Shown here: positions 1-8,088 of the stretch, in pieces | How positions within the stretch are numbered: the stretch's first letter is position 1 | Layout: each line of letters begins with the position of its first letter | Origin: Caballeronia sordidicola | Lineage (GTDB): Bacteria; Pseudomonadota; Gammaproteobacteria; Burkholderiales; Burkholderiaceae | DNA: 64,000 nt | NCBI RefSeq assembly: GCF_000729995.1 | Contig: NZ_JNFG01000003.1 | Coordinates: forward strand, 1-64,000 | Direction: 5' to 3' | Made by a program: the position numbers and the translations under genes | The notes under the pieces: model-generated | The model's database searches: none | Told to the model about the DNA's origin: nothing | What the model saw: the letters and a program-made list of their open reading frames with translations, nothing else

Positions 1-346
1 CGCGTACGGTCTCCGAGAAAGCCGGAAATGGCCTTTTCGTGACCCGCCCCTCCCCACCCGAGTATTTCCGCCAAGACAGTAGCGGACCAAATCCGCCCGA
101 TTACTGGGCCCGTCACGACGGGAATAACGGGCCACTTCCGCCGTCGCGCAAATTTCCTGACCAAACCCTTTCATACTCGGCCATGGCCGTCCGCTGCCTG
201 TTATCCGGCGCGTCCTCATTAAAAGCTCCAAACCACTATTCGTCGCAACTAACACGATCCACAGTGGCGTTGAACGCACGATTTTCTGCTTTCACCGGCA
301 CTTCGCGGGCGATCAAAGATGCCTCCATCCGACGTTTCATAAAGTC
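1..346. other. No gene recognised at left edge
   Basis: About 350 bases before the first promoter. The short open frames here have no ribosome binding site and no family resemblance, so I call nothing coding. It may hold the 3' flank of a gene lying outside the window. Confidence 0.5.
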
Positions 347-393
347 TTGACATCCCTATTTTGTTGAACAATATTATTAACATTGTTCAACAA
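347..393 (+). promoter_or_regulatory. Promoter with two FadR/GntR-type operators
   Basis: A perfect -35 TTGACA (347-352) is followed by an AT-rich -10 region (about 370-377). Two 11-bp palindromes, TTGTTGAACAA (361-371) and TTGTTCAACAA (383-393), sit 22 bp apart, two helical turns, and overlap the -10 region and start point. Together they also form a 12-bp inverted repeat with a 9-nt spacer. Each palindrome fits the TNGTNNNACNA pattern known for FadR-subfamily GntR repressors. The GntR gene at 2903-3667 in the same operon is the obvious candidate ligand-responsive repressor. The operators and their match are seen directly; the pairing is inferred. Confidence 0.75.
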
Positions 394-437
394 TTTGGAT
401 CGCCAAGAGTGATCCTTTCTTCAGAAAGGGAACGTCC

Positions 438-1301
438 ATGCACGCCTATCGTCCGTCCTTCTCGCCGCGTCGCGCCCTGCTTTCCGGGCTCACAGGTCTG
501 ATGCTGCTCGTCCTGCAGGGTGCGGCCAACGCCGCCACGCAGGCACCGCCCACCATCGCCTCGGGCACGCTTACCATTGGTTCCGACCTGACCTACCCGC
601 CGTACGCATTCATGGACGGCGACACACCCGCCGGACTCGATCCTGATTTCATGACCTCGCTCGCGTCGCACTTGCAACTCAAGCCGCAGTTCGTCGACAC
701 GCGGTTCGCCAACCTGATCCTGGGGATCAACGCGAAGCGCATCGACATCATTGCGTCCGCGCTCTATGTCACGCCCGAACGCGCCAAACAGATCGATTTC
801 GTGCCTTACTTCAAGACCGGCGGCTCGCTCCTTGCGCTGACCGGCAGCGGTTTCGTGCCCGCGACGCCCGAAGCCCTGTGCGGCAAACGCGTCAGTTCGA
901 TCAAGGGCGCCTCGTGGATTCCCAAGCTGGCGAAAGTCAGTCAGGACACCTGTGCAACGAAGGGCCTCCCGCCTATCGATGTACGCGAGTTCGAGACCTC
1001 GCCGCAAGCCTCGCAGGCGCTGTTGGCCCACGCTGTCGATGCGCAGTTCGAGGACTCGGCCGTGGCAAAGATGGCCGTCGACAAGATGAGTGGGCGCCTT
1101 GCCATCACATCGACTACGCCGCTGTTCCCGGTGGTGGTCGGCCTGGGTGTGGCCAAGAACGACCCGGCGCTGCTTGCTGCGGTGAAAGGCGCGCTCGACA
1201 CGATGAAGCATGACGGCGAGTACGCCACGCTGCTCAAGCGCTACAACGTCGCCGAACCGACCGGCGCGGAAATCGCACAAGCACTCGGCGCGGCGAATTG
1301 A
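438..1301 (+). CDS. Amino-acid-type ABC transporter substrate-binding protein
   Basis: A periplasmic solute-binding protein of family 3 (SBP_bac_3), 287 aa. An N-terminal signal peptide (Arg-rich start, hydrophobic core about residues 14-28, Ala-rich cleavage region near 32) precedes the mature domain. The mature start contains the family's LTYPPYAF segment and later the residues around VRTFET-like hinge positions typical of polar amino-acid binders. It is first in an operon with a permease-ATPase fusion, a GntR regulator and a DUF1989 protein. The DUF1989 neighbour, a urea-carboxylase-associated family, hints at a nitrogenous substrate, but the ligand cannot be read from sequence. An AAGGGAA-type Shine-Dalgarno sequence precedes the ATG. 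Confidence 0.88.
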   Translation: MHAYRPSFSPRRALLSGLTGLMLLVLQGAANAATQAPPTIASGTLTIGSDLTYPPYAFMDGDTPAGLDPDFMTSLASHLQLKPQFVDTRFANLILGINAKRIDIIASALYVTPERAKQIDFVPYFKTGGSLLALTGSGFVPATPEALCGKRVSSIKGASWIPKLAKVSQDTCATKGLPPIDVREFETSPQASQALLAHAVDAQFEDSAVAKMAVDKMSGRLAITSTTPLFPVVVGLGVAKNDPALLAAVKGALDTMKHDGEYATLLKRYNVAEPTGAEIAQALGAAN

Positions 1302-1358
1302 GCGTCATTTAACTGAGCGTCATTTAACTGAGCGTCATATCACTTGGCGTCATACACC
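1299..1358 (+). repeat. Four 15-bp tandem units after the binding-protein gene
   Basis: Two identical copies of TGAGCGTCATTTAAC (1299-1313 and 1314-1328) are followed by two diverged copies (1329-1343 and 1344-1358). The first unit begins on the stop codon of the binding-protein gene. The units lie in the 124-nt gap before the permease-ATPase gene, so they would be in the mRNA leader of that gene. It looks like a small slippage-type repeat; no known regulatory element is recognised. Confidence 0.75.
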
Positions 1359-1425
1359 AGTCCCACACCAGTCACGGACAACGCGGCGCGTTTGAACGGC
1401 CGCGTTGCCCTGCGGAGAAAGATGA

Positions 1426-2937
1426 ATGATTTTTGACTGGCACTACGCCCTGTCGCTACTCGCCGACAAGGCATTCTGGAGCGCATCCTGGCGCGTGGTC
1501 GAACTCAGCATGGCGACGTGGGTGATTGGCATCGTGGCCGGGTTCCTGCTGGCGCTCGGCAAGCAGTCTCGCATCGCACCATTGCGTGTGGCGTGCTCGG
1601 CTTACATCTGGCTGTTTCGCAGCTTACCGTTGCTGGTGCTGCTGATCTTCGTGTACAACCTCCCGCAAGTGTTCCCGGCATCGAGCATGGTGCTCGCCGA
1701 CCCGTTCTGGGCGGGCTTGATTGCGCTGTCGATCAGTGAAGCCGCTTATATAGCGGAGATTCATCGGGGCGGGTTGCTTTCCATCGGCCGAGGCCAGTTC
1801 GAGGCCGGTCGCGCGCTGGGATTGCGGACCCTCGGGCTGCAGCGGCTGGTGGTGGTGCCGCAGGCGTTTCGCGTGGCCTTGCCGTCGCTCGTCAACGAAT
1901 ACATCACGATAGTGAAGCTCACCTCGCTCGTGTCCGTGATCTCGCTCGCCGAAATATTGCTGGTGGGTGAGCGGCTCTACACGCAGAACTTCAAGGTCCT
2001 GGAGACGATGCTCGCAGTGTCGTTCTACTACGTGTTGATCGTGACCGTGGTCGGGTACGCGCTGAAACTGCTTGAACTGCGCCTGGACGTTGTGCGCAGG
2101 GAGCCCGCGGCGTTCAGTCCTGCTGAGCCGGCGGCGCCCATCAACACACCAACGGCGCAGGTCGGAAAGACCGGTCGCGTAGCGCTTGAGGCGCTCGGCT
2201 TGCGCAAGCGCTATGGCGTGCACGAAGTGCTGAAAGGCGTCAACCTCAAGGTGCAGGCGGGTGAAGTCATCTCGGTGATCGGGCCGTCGGGGTCAGGAAA
2301 GACTTCGCTGATCCGTACACTCAATGGTCTTGAGGCACTCGACGAGGGCGAGATCGTGCTTCACGGCAAGCTGTTCCAATGGGGTGCAAGCCGAGCACGA
2401 CGAGCGGTGTCGCATCGCGAGCACATGCGTGGCATTGTCGATATCGGCATGGTGTTCCAGAGCTTTAATCTCTTCCCGCATCGCAGCGTGCTCGACAACG
2501 TGACGCTGGCGCCACGCTATCACGCTCGTGGCTCAAAGGCTGCGCTGCGCGCGCTCGGCATGGAGATGCTTTCAAAGGTCGGATTGGCCGCGCATGCGCA
2601 CAAGTATCCGCACCAGCTATCCGGCGGCCAGCAACAGCGGGTGGCGATTGCGCGGGCGCTGGCCATGAAACCATCGATCGTCCTCTTCGACGAACCGACC
2701 TCCGCGCTCGACCCCGAACTGGTGGCGGAGGTCCTGAAAGTCATCGAGCAGCTTGCGCGCGAAGGGATGACAATGGTGATCGTCACGCACGAGATCAATT
2801 TCGCATTCCGGATCTCGGATCGGATAATCTTCCTGGAGAATGGCTCGATCGTGGCGGATGCCGCGCCTCACGTCATGACTGCGTTCGACAAGGATTCCCG
2901 CGTTGCGCACTTTCTCAAAGACCTCCAGATCGCATGA
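1426..2937 (+). CDS. Amino-acid ABC transporter permease-ATPase fusion
   Basis: A 503-aa protein joining two usually separate subunits of a polar amino-acid importer. Residues about 1-225 are a HisM/GlnP-type permease with several membrane spans and the cytoplasmic EAA loop starting near residue 126. After a short Pro/Ala-rich linker, residues about 245-503 form a GlnQ/HisP-type ATPase. The ATPase has Walker A GPSGSGKT at 286-293, a Q-loop near 341, signature LSGGQQQR near 397, Walker B with DEPTSALD near 421-430 and an H-loop His near 454, so it looks active. A GGAG ribosome site lies 8 nt before the ATG. Being a fusion, it probably homodimerises to give a complete transporter with the binding protein upstream. 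Confidence 0.9.
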   Translation: MIFDWHYALSLLADKAFWSASWRVVELSMATWVIGIVAGFLLALGKQSRIAPLRVACSAYIWLFRSLPLLVLLIFVYNLPQVFPASSMVLADPFWAGLIALSISEAAYIAEIHRGGLLSIGRGQFEAGRALGLRTLGLQRLVVVPQAFRVALPSLVNEYITIVKLTSLVSVISLAEILLVGERLYTQNFKVLETMLAVSFYYVLIVTVVGYALKLLELRLDVVRREPAAFSPAEPAAPINTPTAQVGKTGRVALEALGLRKRYGVHEVLKGVNLKVQAGEVISVIGPSGSGKTSLIRTLNGLEALDEGEIVLHGKLFQWGASRARRAVSHREHMRGIVDIGMVFQSFNLFPHRSVLDNVTLAPRYHARGSKAALRALGMEMLSKVGLAAHAHKYPHQLSGGQQQRVAIARALAMKPSIVLFDEPTSALDPELVAEVLKVIEQLAREGMTMVIVTHEINFAFRISDRIIFLENGSIVADAAPHVMTAFDKDSRVAHFLKDLQIA

Positions 2938-3667
2938 CCGATCAGTTTCATCGACCGATTCCGTGACCGTTTCCCTGACCGATTTCAACCGCGCCGTGAC
3001 CAAGAACAAGACCGTGACCGAGCACATCGAAGAAGAGTCCGTGACCGAGCGCATCGTCACGCAGATCCGCGACAAGATCATCTGCGGCGACCTGTCTCCC
3101 GGCACTCCGCTCACCGAAGCCGATCTGACGAAGGCGTACGACGTCTCGCGCAATACGCTTCGCGAGGCGCTGCGGCAGATTTGCCGTGAAGGATTGACCG
3201 TGCATTACCGGCATCGAGGCGTGGTGGTGCGCACGCTCACACGCACCGACGTGCGCGATATCTTCCGGGTCCGCCGGACCCTGGAACTGCAGGCGCTTGC
3301 GCTGCCGGGAAAGACCGACCCGCCCGACCCTGAGGTGCTGCGCGCCATGGCCGATGCCTGCGATGCCGCTGCGCAAGCCGTCTCGCAAGAAGACTGGCGA
3401 AGCGTGGGCACGCATAGCTTGCGGTTTCATCAGCACATTGTGGAGATGATCGGCAGCGCGCTGCTCGACCAGTTCTTCCGCACGATTCTCGCGCAGTTGC
3501 GCTTGCTGTTCTCCGCTGCACCCGACGAACGGCGCTTCCAGTTGCCGTGGATCGAGCGTGACCGGGAACTCTACGACCTGATCGTGGCCGGGGAACTCAA
3601 GCGGGCGAGCAAGAAACTTTCCGACTACCTGGACCGCTCCGAAGAAGCGTTGATCGACCTTCTCTGA
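2903..3667 (+). CDS. GntR-family (FadR/FCD) transcriptional regulator
   Basis: A winged helix-turn-helix (about residues 47-112, with SRNTLREALRQI as recognition region) is followed by an all-helical FCD ligand domain (about 118-245). This is the layout of FadR-subfamily repressors of catabolic and transport operons. The frame opens at 2903, 35 nt inside the preceding gene. GTG codons at 2963, 2998, 3014 and 3041 are also possible starts, and the real N-terminus is uncertain. The stretch before the domain is a run of GTGACC(G) repeats giving VT pairs, probably not functional protein. It likely binds the paired TNGTNNNACNA palindromes upstream of the operon. Confidence 0.85.
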   Translation: MRTFSKTSRSHDRSVSSTDSVTVSLTDFNRAVTKNKTVTEHIEEESVTERIVTQIRDKIICGDLSPGTPLTEADLTKAYDVSRNTLREALRQICREGLTVHYRHRGVVVRTLTRTDVRDIFRVRRTLELQALALPGKTDPPDPEVLRAMADACDAAAQAVSQEDWRSVGTHSLRFHQHIVEMIGSALLDQFFRTILAQLRLLFSAAPDERRFQLPWIERDRELYDLIVAGELKRASKKLSDYLDRSEEALIDLL

Positions 3668-3742
3668 ACCGCTTCTTTCCAGGGTCCTTTTCGCGAGCGA
3701 GGCCTGGCGCCCCGCATCGATTCATTCAGGAGAATCAGAACC

Positions 3743-4597
3743 ATGTTGAACTACCCTGCCGCTTATCAGGTAACCCAGGGTTCCGCACTCGAAGTAGACC
3801 GGGACTTTTATACGCGCGTTGCCACCGCGCAGGAAACGCGCACGCTGGTGGACTCGGCGGTAGTGCCAATCCGCTCCGGCTATGCGTGGAAGGTACCGGC
3901 CGGACACGTGTTCCGGATCGTAACCATTGAAGGCCCGCAGGTCGCGGATCTCAACATCTGGAACCTGCACAATCCGCGTGAGCGCTTCTGGGCATCACGC
4001 ACGCGCCAGTTGCAACAGGCGCATGTGAGCACATTCGACCGGCTGTGGTCGACCCTGCCGTATCTCCGGCCGCTCGTGACGATCACCGACGACAGCCTGG
4101 CCGGCTACGGAGTCGACGAACATGGCGGCCGCGTTCACGACCTGCTGGGCACACGCTGCGATCCGTACGTGAACCGGATGCTGACCGGCGAAGATTTCGA
4201 TTTCCATTGCCATTCGAACCTGACGCGCGCGATCGCACCGTACGGTCTCACCGAATTCGATGTGCACGATGTACTGAACGTGTTCCAGTGCACCGGGCTC
4301 AATCTGAACGACCAGTATTTCATGAAGGCGTGCCCGGCGAAGAAAGGTGACTACCTGGAGTTCTTCGCGGAGATCGACCTGTTGTGCGCGCTGTCGACTT
4401 GCCCGGGCGGCGATTTGTCCTTGCCGATGTGGGGCCCGGACGCGCGCGATCCGCTCGAAGTATGCCGGCCGCTGGGTGTGGAGGTATATCGGCTTGCGCC
4501 CCAGATGCTCGATGGATGGAGTTCGCCGGAGGTACCGCCTTACCGCGGTCTGCATGGAATGCGGCTCGATACATCGGGACGTGGCGGCTGTTGCTGA
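3743..4597 (+). CDS. DUF1989 (urea carboxylase-associated) family protein
   Basis: A 284-aa member of DUF1989, a family found beside urea carboxylase and amino-acid transporters. The domain spans about residues 40-250 and is recognised by the order of conserved pieces: an early VPAG turn, ADLNIWN, a DFHCHSNL region and a late FFAEIDLLCALSTCPGGD-like stretch with conserved Cys and Gly residues. Biochemical function of the family is not firmly assigned; a role in nitrogen-compound degradation is inferred from context. The gene follows the GntR gene by 75 nt, with GGAG about 10 nt before the ATG, and appears to be the last gene of the ABC operon. The C-terminus ends in a Gly/Cys tail. Confidence 0.82.
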   Translation: MLNYPAAYQVTQGSALEVDRDFYTRVATAQETRTLVDSAVVPIRSGYAWKVPAGHVFRIVTIEGPQVADLNIWNLHNPRERFWASRTRQLQQAHVSTFDRLWSTLPYLRPLVTITDDSLAGYGVDEHGGRVHDLLGTRCDPYVNRMLTGEDFDFHCHSNLTRAIAPYGLTEFDVHDVLNVFQCTGLNLNDQYFMKACPAKKGDYLEFFAEIDLLCALSTCPGGDLSLPMWGPDARDPLEVCRPLGVEVYRLAPQMLDGWSSPEVPPYRGLHGMRLDTSGRGGCC

Positions 4598-4692
4598 GAG
4601 CCGTGTTCCGGATGTCCTCTGCTTAAATGGTGATGACGCCATCGGGCGGGCCGCTCGATGGCGCCGGTCATCTGCGAATGCCACAACCCATA

Positions 4693-4797
4693 CTATTCAC
4701 GATGATGCGAAGTACGGCGCAGCTTGTCGCAGCCAATTGCCATCGCGAATGAGACCGCCCAGAAGGCGATGATTGCACCAATGAAAAGCAGGTCCAC
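4693..4797 (-). CDS. Small membrane protein, 34 aa
   Basis: A short frame starting with GTG at 4797 encodes one hydrophobic helix (about residues 2-22: MDLLFIGAIIAFWAVSFAMA) followed by a polar tail containing Cys-Asp-Lys and Arg/His residues. An AGGAG site lies 7 nt upstream of the GTG. Farther upstream, a TTGACT and TAAAGA pair separated by 16 nt could be its promoter. The type resembles the single-helix microproteins found near kdpF in proteobacteria, but no kdp gene is here. It stands alone between the DUF1989 gene and the DUF4148-like gene. Function unknown; coding status rests on the ribosome site and the clean membrane helix. Confidence 0.6.
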   Translation of the reverse strand: MDLLFIGAIIAFWAVSFAMAIGCDKLRRTSHHRE

Positions 4798-4938
4798 GAT
4801 TTGTCTCCTGACGGATTGATAGGTCTTTGTCTTTAAGACTAGGCAAGGACCAGTCAACGAGGTGCTAAGAGATCGACGGGACTTATCAAAAAGGGGTAAA
4901 GGCCGCGTGAACTGATTGCGGATGGCAGCACGGTTCGG

Positions 4939-5829
4939 TTACTCGCTGTCAAATTGCGTCGTGGTACTGCTCGGCACGCCGCCCGGTCCGGCAGGATTGG
5001 GGTTGCCAAAACGCGGAAGCGACCCGTCCGCACGAGCGCGAGCCAGCTCCGCGCGCACCTGGGCACGCGTCTTTGGAGCTTGATCGGATTGCATTGGAAG
5101 CGGCTTTGGCGCTACAGGCTGTACTGCTGGCAGCACTTCCTTGACCCGCGGCTTCGCGAGAACTAACGCTACCCGTGGTGCCGTGCTGGCTGCGGTTGGC
5201 GCTCCCTCTGGCGAACCTGGATTTTTCCTTCCGGCTCCCAAGGCCGGGCTTGCTGCTTCGGCATCTACAGCGCCATTCGATAGAGTTTTGATCTGTGGCG
5301 TATCCCCGATCAAGGACTCAAGAGACGTGCCCATCGCATGCTCGCGCACCCGGGATTTGCCCTTATGTGAACGTTCGGCTCTCGCAGGCAAACGCGTTGC
5401 AGGCCGACTCGACTTTGCCGTATTGCGCGAGTTGTCAGGCGGCGTAACAGGCGGCACTGAGTCAGCTTTTTCCTCACGCGCCTGCAACTCTTTCTGGAAC
5501 GGGAGCGCGCGGCTATCGTCCATGTGAAGCGTTTGAACCGCCCCCGAGAGAACCTTCGCGGAAGCAAGATCGTTACGCTTCAAGTTTTCTCGAATCACCC
5601 GAAGAATATGGAAGATATCGTCGGAATGGCTGCTCGCTGAAGACAGATTTGATATCTGGGATTCAACTGAGCCATCCTCCGGATCGCCGGAAATGGAAGC
5701 GCCATCGCGTTGCGAGCCTGATTGCGCCTGCGGCAGTTTGTCTTCGCCTGACCGCATTACAGATGCGCCGATCACCAGGGCACCGAGAAGGAGGCTCGCG
5801 AGGAGTATCCTCTTAGGATTGCTCAACAT
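4939..5829 (-). CDS. Membrane-anchored protein with DUF4148-like tail
   Basis: I do not recognise a function. From the preferred ATG at 5829, an N-terminal hydrophobic segment (about residues 8-24) would act as signal anchor. The rest is a long Pro/Ser/Ala-rich, mostly disordered region. The last 45 residues include KTRAQVRAELARARADG, which resembles the N-terminal helix of DUF4148 proteins common in Burkholderia. The open frame extends upstream to an ATG at 5949, but that 40-residue extension has no ribosome site. Probably periplasmic or envelope-associated. It stands alone, divergent from the nuclease gene. Confidence 0.65.
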   Translation of the reverse strand: MLSNPKRILLASLLLGALVIGASVMRSGEDKLPQAQSGSQRDGASISGDPEDGSVESQISNLSSASSHSDDIFHILRVIRENLKRNDLASAKVLSGAVQTLHMDDSRALPFQKELQAREEKADSVPPVTPPDNSRNTAKSSRPATRLPARAERSHKGKSRVREHAMGTSLESLIGDTPQIKTLSNGAVDAEAASPALGAGRKNPGSPEGAPTAASTAPRVALVLAKPRVKEVLPAVQPVAPKPLPMQSDQAPKTRAQVRAELARARADGSLPRFGNPNPAGPGGVPSSTTTQFDSE

Positions 5830-6157
5830 AAGTGTCTGTCCCGTAGCTTGGAAATGCACATCCGACACCCGGATAACATCGGCTTCACCGACCTTCACTC
5901 GCATGGATGCAGCGCAAAAAGGAACGCGCATGCGCTGCGGTCTTGCCAACTATAACTTACGCGCTCAAATGGAAGATTGGATGCGCCAAACCCTAGCCGC
6001 TATCCGCCAAAGTTAGAATTTCTGAAGGGCTCCAAACGGTGCCGTTCCCCGGATTGTTTGTTAGGACGATTGGAATTCTCCTTCCGTTTTATCGACAGCC
6101 GTCGTTTGCACTCGTCAATCCTGCCGGAACGACAAACGGTGGCAGGCAATTCGGCGG
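5830..6157. other. Divergent intergenic region
   Basis: About 330 bases between the DUF4148-like gene and the FAN1-type nuclease gene. I see no convincing gene. Its right end runs into the LexA-controlled promoter of the nuclease. Confidence 0.5.
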
Positions 6158-6184
6158 TATGATAATAACTGTACATTCATACAG
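6158..6184 (+). promoter_or_regulatory. LexA (SOS) box and -10 of the nuclease gene
   Basis: CTGTACATTCATACAG at 6169-6184 is an exact CTGT-N8-ACAG, the core of the proteobacterial LexA box, just 5 nt before the ATG at 6190. A TATGAT -10 element (6158-6163) lies directly upstream, so a bound LexA dimer would cover the start point. No clear Shine-Dalgarno sequence fits between box and ATG, and the leader must be very short. The motif is seen directly; SOS control is inferred from it and from the DNA-repair function of the gene. Confidence 0.72.
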
Positions 6185-6189
6185 CTATC

Positions 6190-7905
6190 ATGAACGACCT
6201 TACATTCGCGGGTCAGGCTGAATCCCAACAGCGCTTCTACTATCTCCACAATTTCGAGTTCGCTCTCCAATGGCTCGCCGATCGATACGACGACCTGTGG
6301 ATCGACGACGAACGTGCTTTCCTGATAGCGTTCCCTACCCTTCCCCTGGCGTCCCGCGCACTGCTGGTGCGAATGCTGATGCGCACCGGGCCACTGTTCC
6401 GGGTAAGCGCGTTGGGCTATGACGAGATAGGCAGCCCTACAGAAGCCGTCAGTCCTCTCAACGCGTTGGGATGGGTCGATCCCGACCCGGCACTGACAAT
6501 CGACGAAATATTTCGCCTGCATACCGTGCGCGAACTGGCGAATATCTTTCCTGATGCATTCGGAACGACGAAACTGCGCAAGTCCGAATTGCTCGAGACG
6601 CTTCGCAGCCGGCTTCAGACAGCGTGCACCTATTTGCACTGGTGGCCCGGATCGAATGATCAGGTGGTACGCGTGAACGTGGCATCACTGTGCGATCGCT
6701 TGAGACTCATGTTCTTCGGTAATTTTCGTCAAACCTGGTCCGAGTTTGTTGTGAGTGACCTGGGGATTATCCGGTATCAGCACGTCCCAATTCAGCCGTC
6801 CTCCCGCGCGTTTCAAAGCCGTAAGGATATCGAATCATTCCTGACGATTCATGCCTGTCGGGAATATCTGGAGACGTGCGATGCAATCGATTCTACCGAG
6901 CATGCGGCCTCTCTCGAGGCAATGATCCAAGTGATAGAAGCGCTCCCCTGCGGGCAGGGCTGGATCGACGCGCGGCAACAAAAGCTTCTGTTTCGTATCG
7001 GCCAGCACTTCGAACGGCGGCGGAACTGGAATGCTGCGCTGGCGTGTTATGGCAACTGCCGTTTTCCCGGCTCCCGGCACCGACGCATGCGAGTCCTGGA
7101 ACTATTCGGGCGCCACCAGGAGGCGCACGATTTGGCGCTCCAGGCGCAAGCCGACCCCGAAAGCGAAGAGGAAGCGCAACGAGCAGGACGGATGTTGCCC
7201 CGGCTCCGCCGTGAGTTGGGACTCTCGGTGAAGGTGATGCGCAGGCCGGACCCGGTCAAGCGCATCGATCTCATCCTGCCACGGCCGGCCGAGCCCACCC
7301 CGGTCGAGATGATCGTGTGCAACGCGTTGAGCGAACCCGGTACAACGGTGCATTACGTTGAGAACGCGCTGATCAATTCCTTGTTCGGATTGCTCTGCTG
7401 GGATGCGATTTTCGCGCCGCTGCCTGGCGCGTTTTTTCACCCGTTCCAGCGCGGTCCGGCGGACCTGCATTCCCCCGGCTTCTACGCAACACGGCGAGAG
7501 GAATTTACACGATGCCTGGAGCGGCTCGACAATGGCGGCTATGTGAACGCCATTCGACAAACATTCCAGACGAAGGCCGGGGTGGCATCGCCCTTCGTGC
7601 ACTGGCGCCTTCTCACAAACGAGGTTCTTGAAGCGGCGCTCCGTTGCATTCCGGCCGCGCATCTTAAGAAGTGGTTCGTTCGGCTCGCTCAGGACGTTCG
7701 CTTGAACCGTACAGGCTTTCCCGACCTGATTCGTTTTTGGCCCGCAGAAGGCCGATACGAAATGATTGAGGTTAAAGGCCCTGGCGATCGACTGCAGGAC
7801 AACCAGATCCGGTGGCTGGCCTATTGCGTCGAGCACGGCATGCCGGTGCGCGTCGTCCACGTTCAATGGTCGCAGGAATCTTTCGAGTTAATAACGCAGT
7901 CTTGA
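6190..7905 (+). CDS. FAN1-type VRR-NUC structure-specific nuclease
   Basis: A 571-aa bacterial FAN1-like nuclease. FAN1 proteins cut flapped and cross-linked DNA during interstrand-crosslink repair. The C-terminal VRR-NUC fold of the PD-(D/E)XK superfamily has an early Glu (E391), FPD with D512, the EVK pair E527/K529 and a following Gln (Q539), so the catalytic set looks complete. The N-terminal 380 residues are helical and include a TPR-like part around 255-330, as in FAN1, with a preceding DNA-binding-type region. Length fits bacterial homologues. It is monocistronic, and a LexA box lies immediately before the start. Confidence 0.88.
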   Translation: MNDLTFAGQAESQQRFYYLHNFEFALQWLADRYDDLWIDDERAFLIAFPTLPLASRALLVRMLMRTGPLFRVSALGYDEIGSPTEAVSPLNALGWVDPDPALTIDEIFRLHTVRELANIFPDAFGTTKLRKSELLETLRSRLQTACTYLHWWPGSNDQVVRVNVASLCDRLRLMFFGNFRQTWSEFVVSDLGIIRYQHVPIQPSSRAFQSRKDIESFLTIHACREYLETCDAIDSTEHAASLEAMIQVIEALPCGQGWIDARQQKLLFRIGQHFERRRNWNAALACYGNCRFPGSRHRRMRVLELFGRHQEAHDLALQAQADPESEEEAQRAGRMLPRLRRELGLSVKVMRRPDPVKRIDLILPRPAEPTPVEMIVCNALSEPGTTVHYVENALINSLFGLLCWDAIFAPLPGAFFHPFQRGPADLHSPGFYATRREEFTRCLERLDNGGYVNAIRQTFQTKAGVASPFVHWRLLTNEVLEAALRCIPAAHLKKWFVRLAQDVRLNRTGFPDLIRFWPAEGRYEMIEVKGPGDRLQDNQIRWLAYCVEHGMPVRVVHVQWSQESFELITQS

Positions 7906-8088
7906 CGTGGTCGATGACGCACGCGTGTGATTCACAGGCGCGCTGGCTTGTCCGTCCAAGCGCGCCTGCCTGCGCTGCTACACTTGCCGCAATATTAATT
8001 GCCGCGCAATGCTCGCCGCCCGGCACGATGCCGATCGGTATCCGCCATAAACCCGCGTCCATTCTTCTTCTGACAAAGTCTGCAACCC

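Noticed and set aside
39-350. Possible 103-codon gene at the left edge
   Set aside because: No ribosome site and low-complexity Pro/Arg/Ser composition.
387-1280. Open frame of 297 codons opposite the binding-protein gene
   Set aside because: It mirrors a well-supported gene, is Arg/His-rich and covers the operators and promoter.
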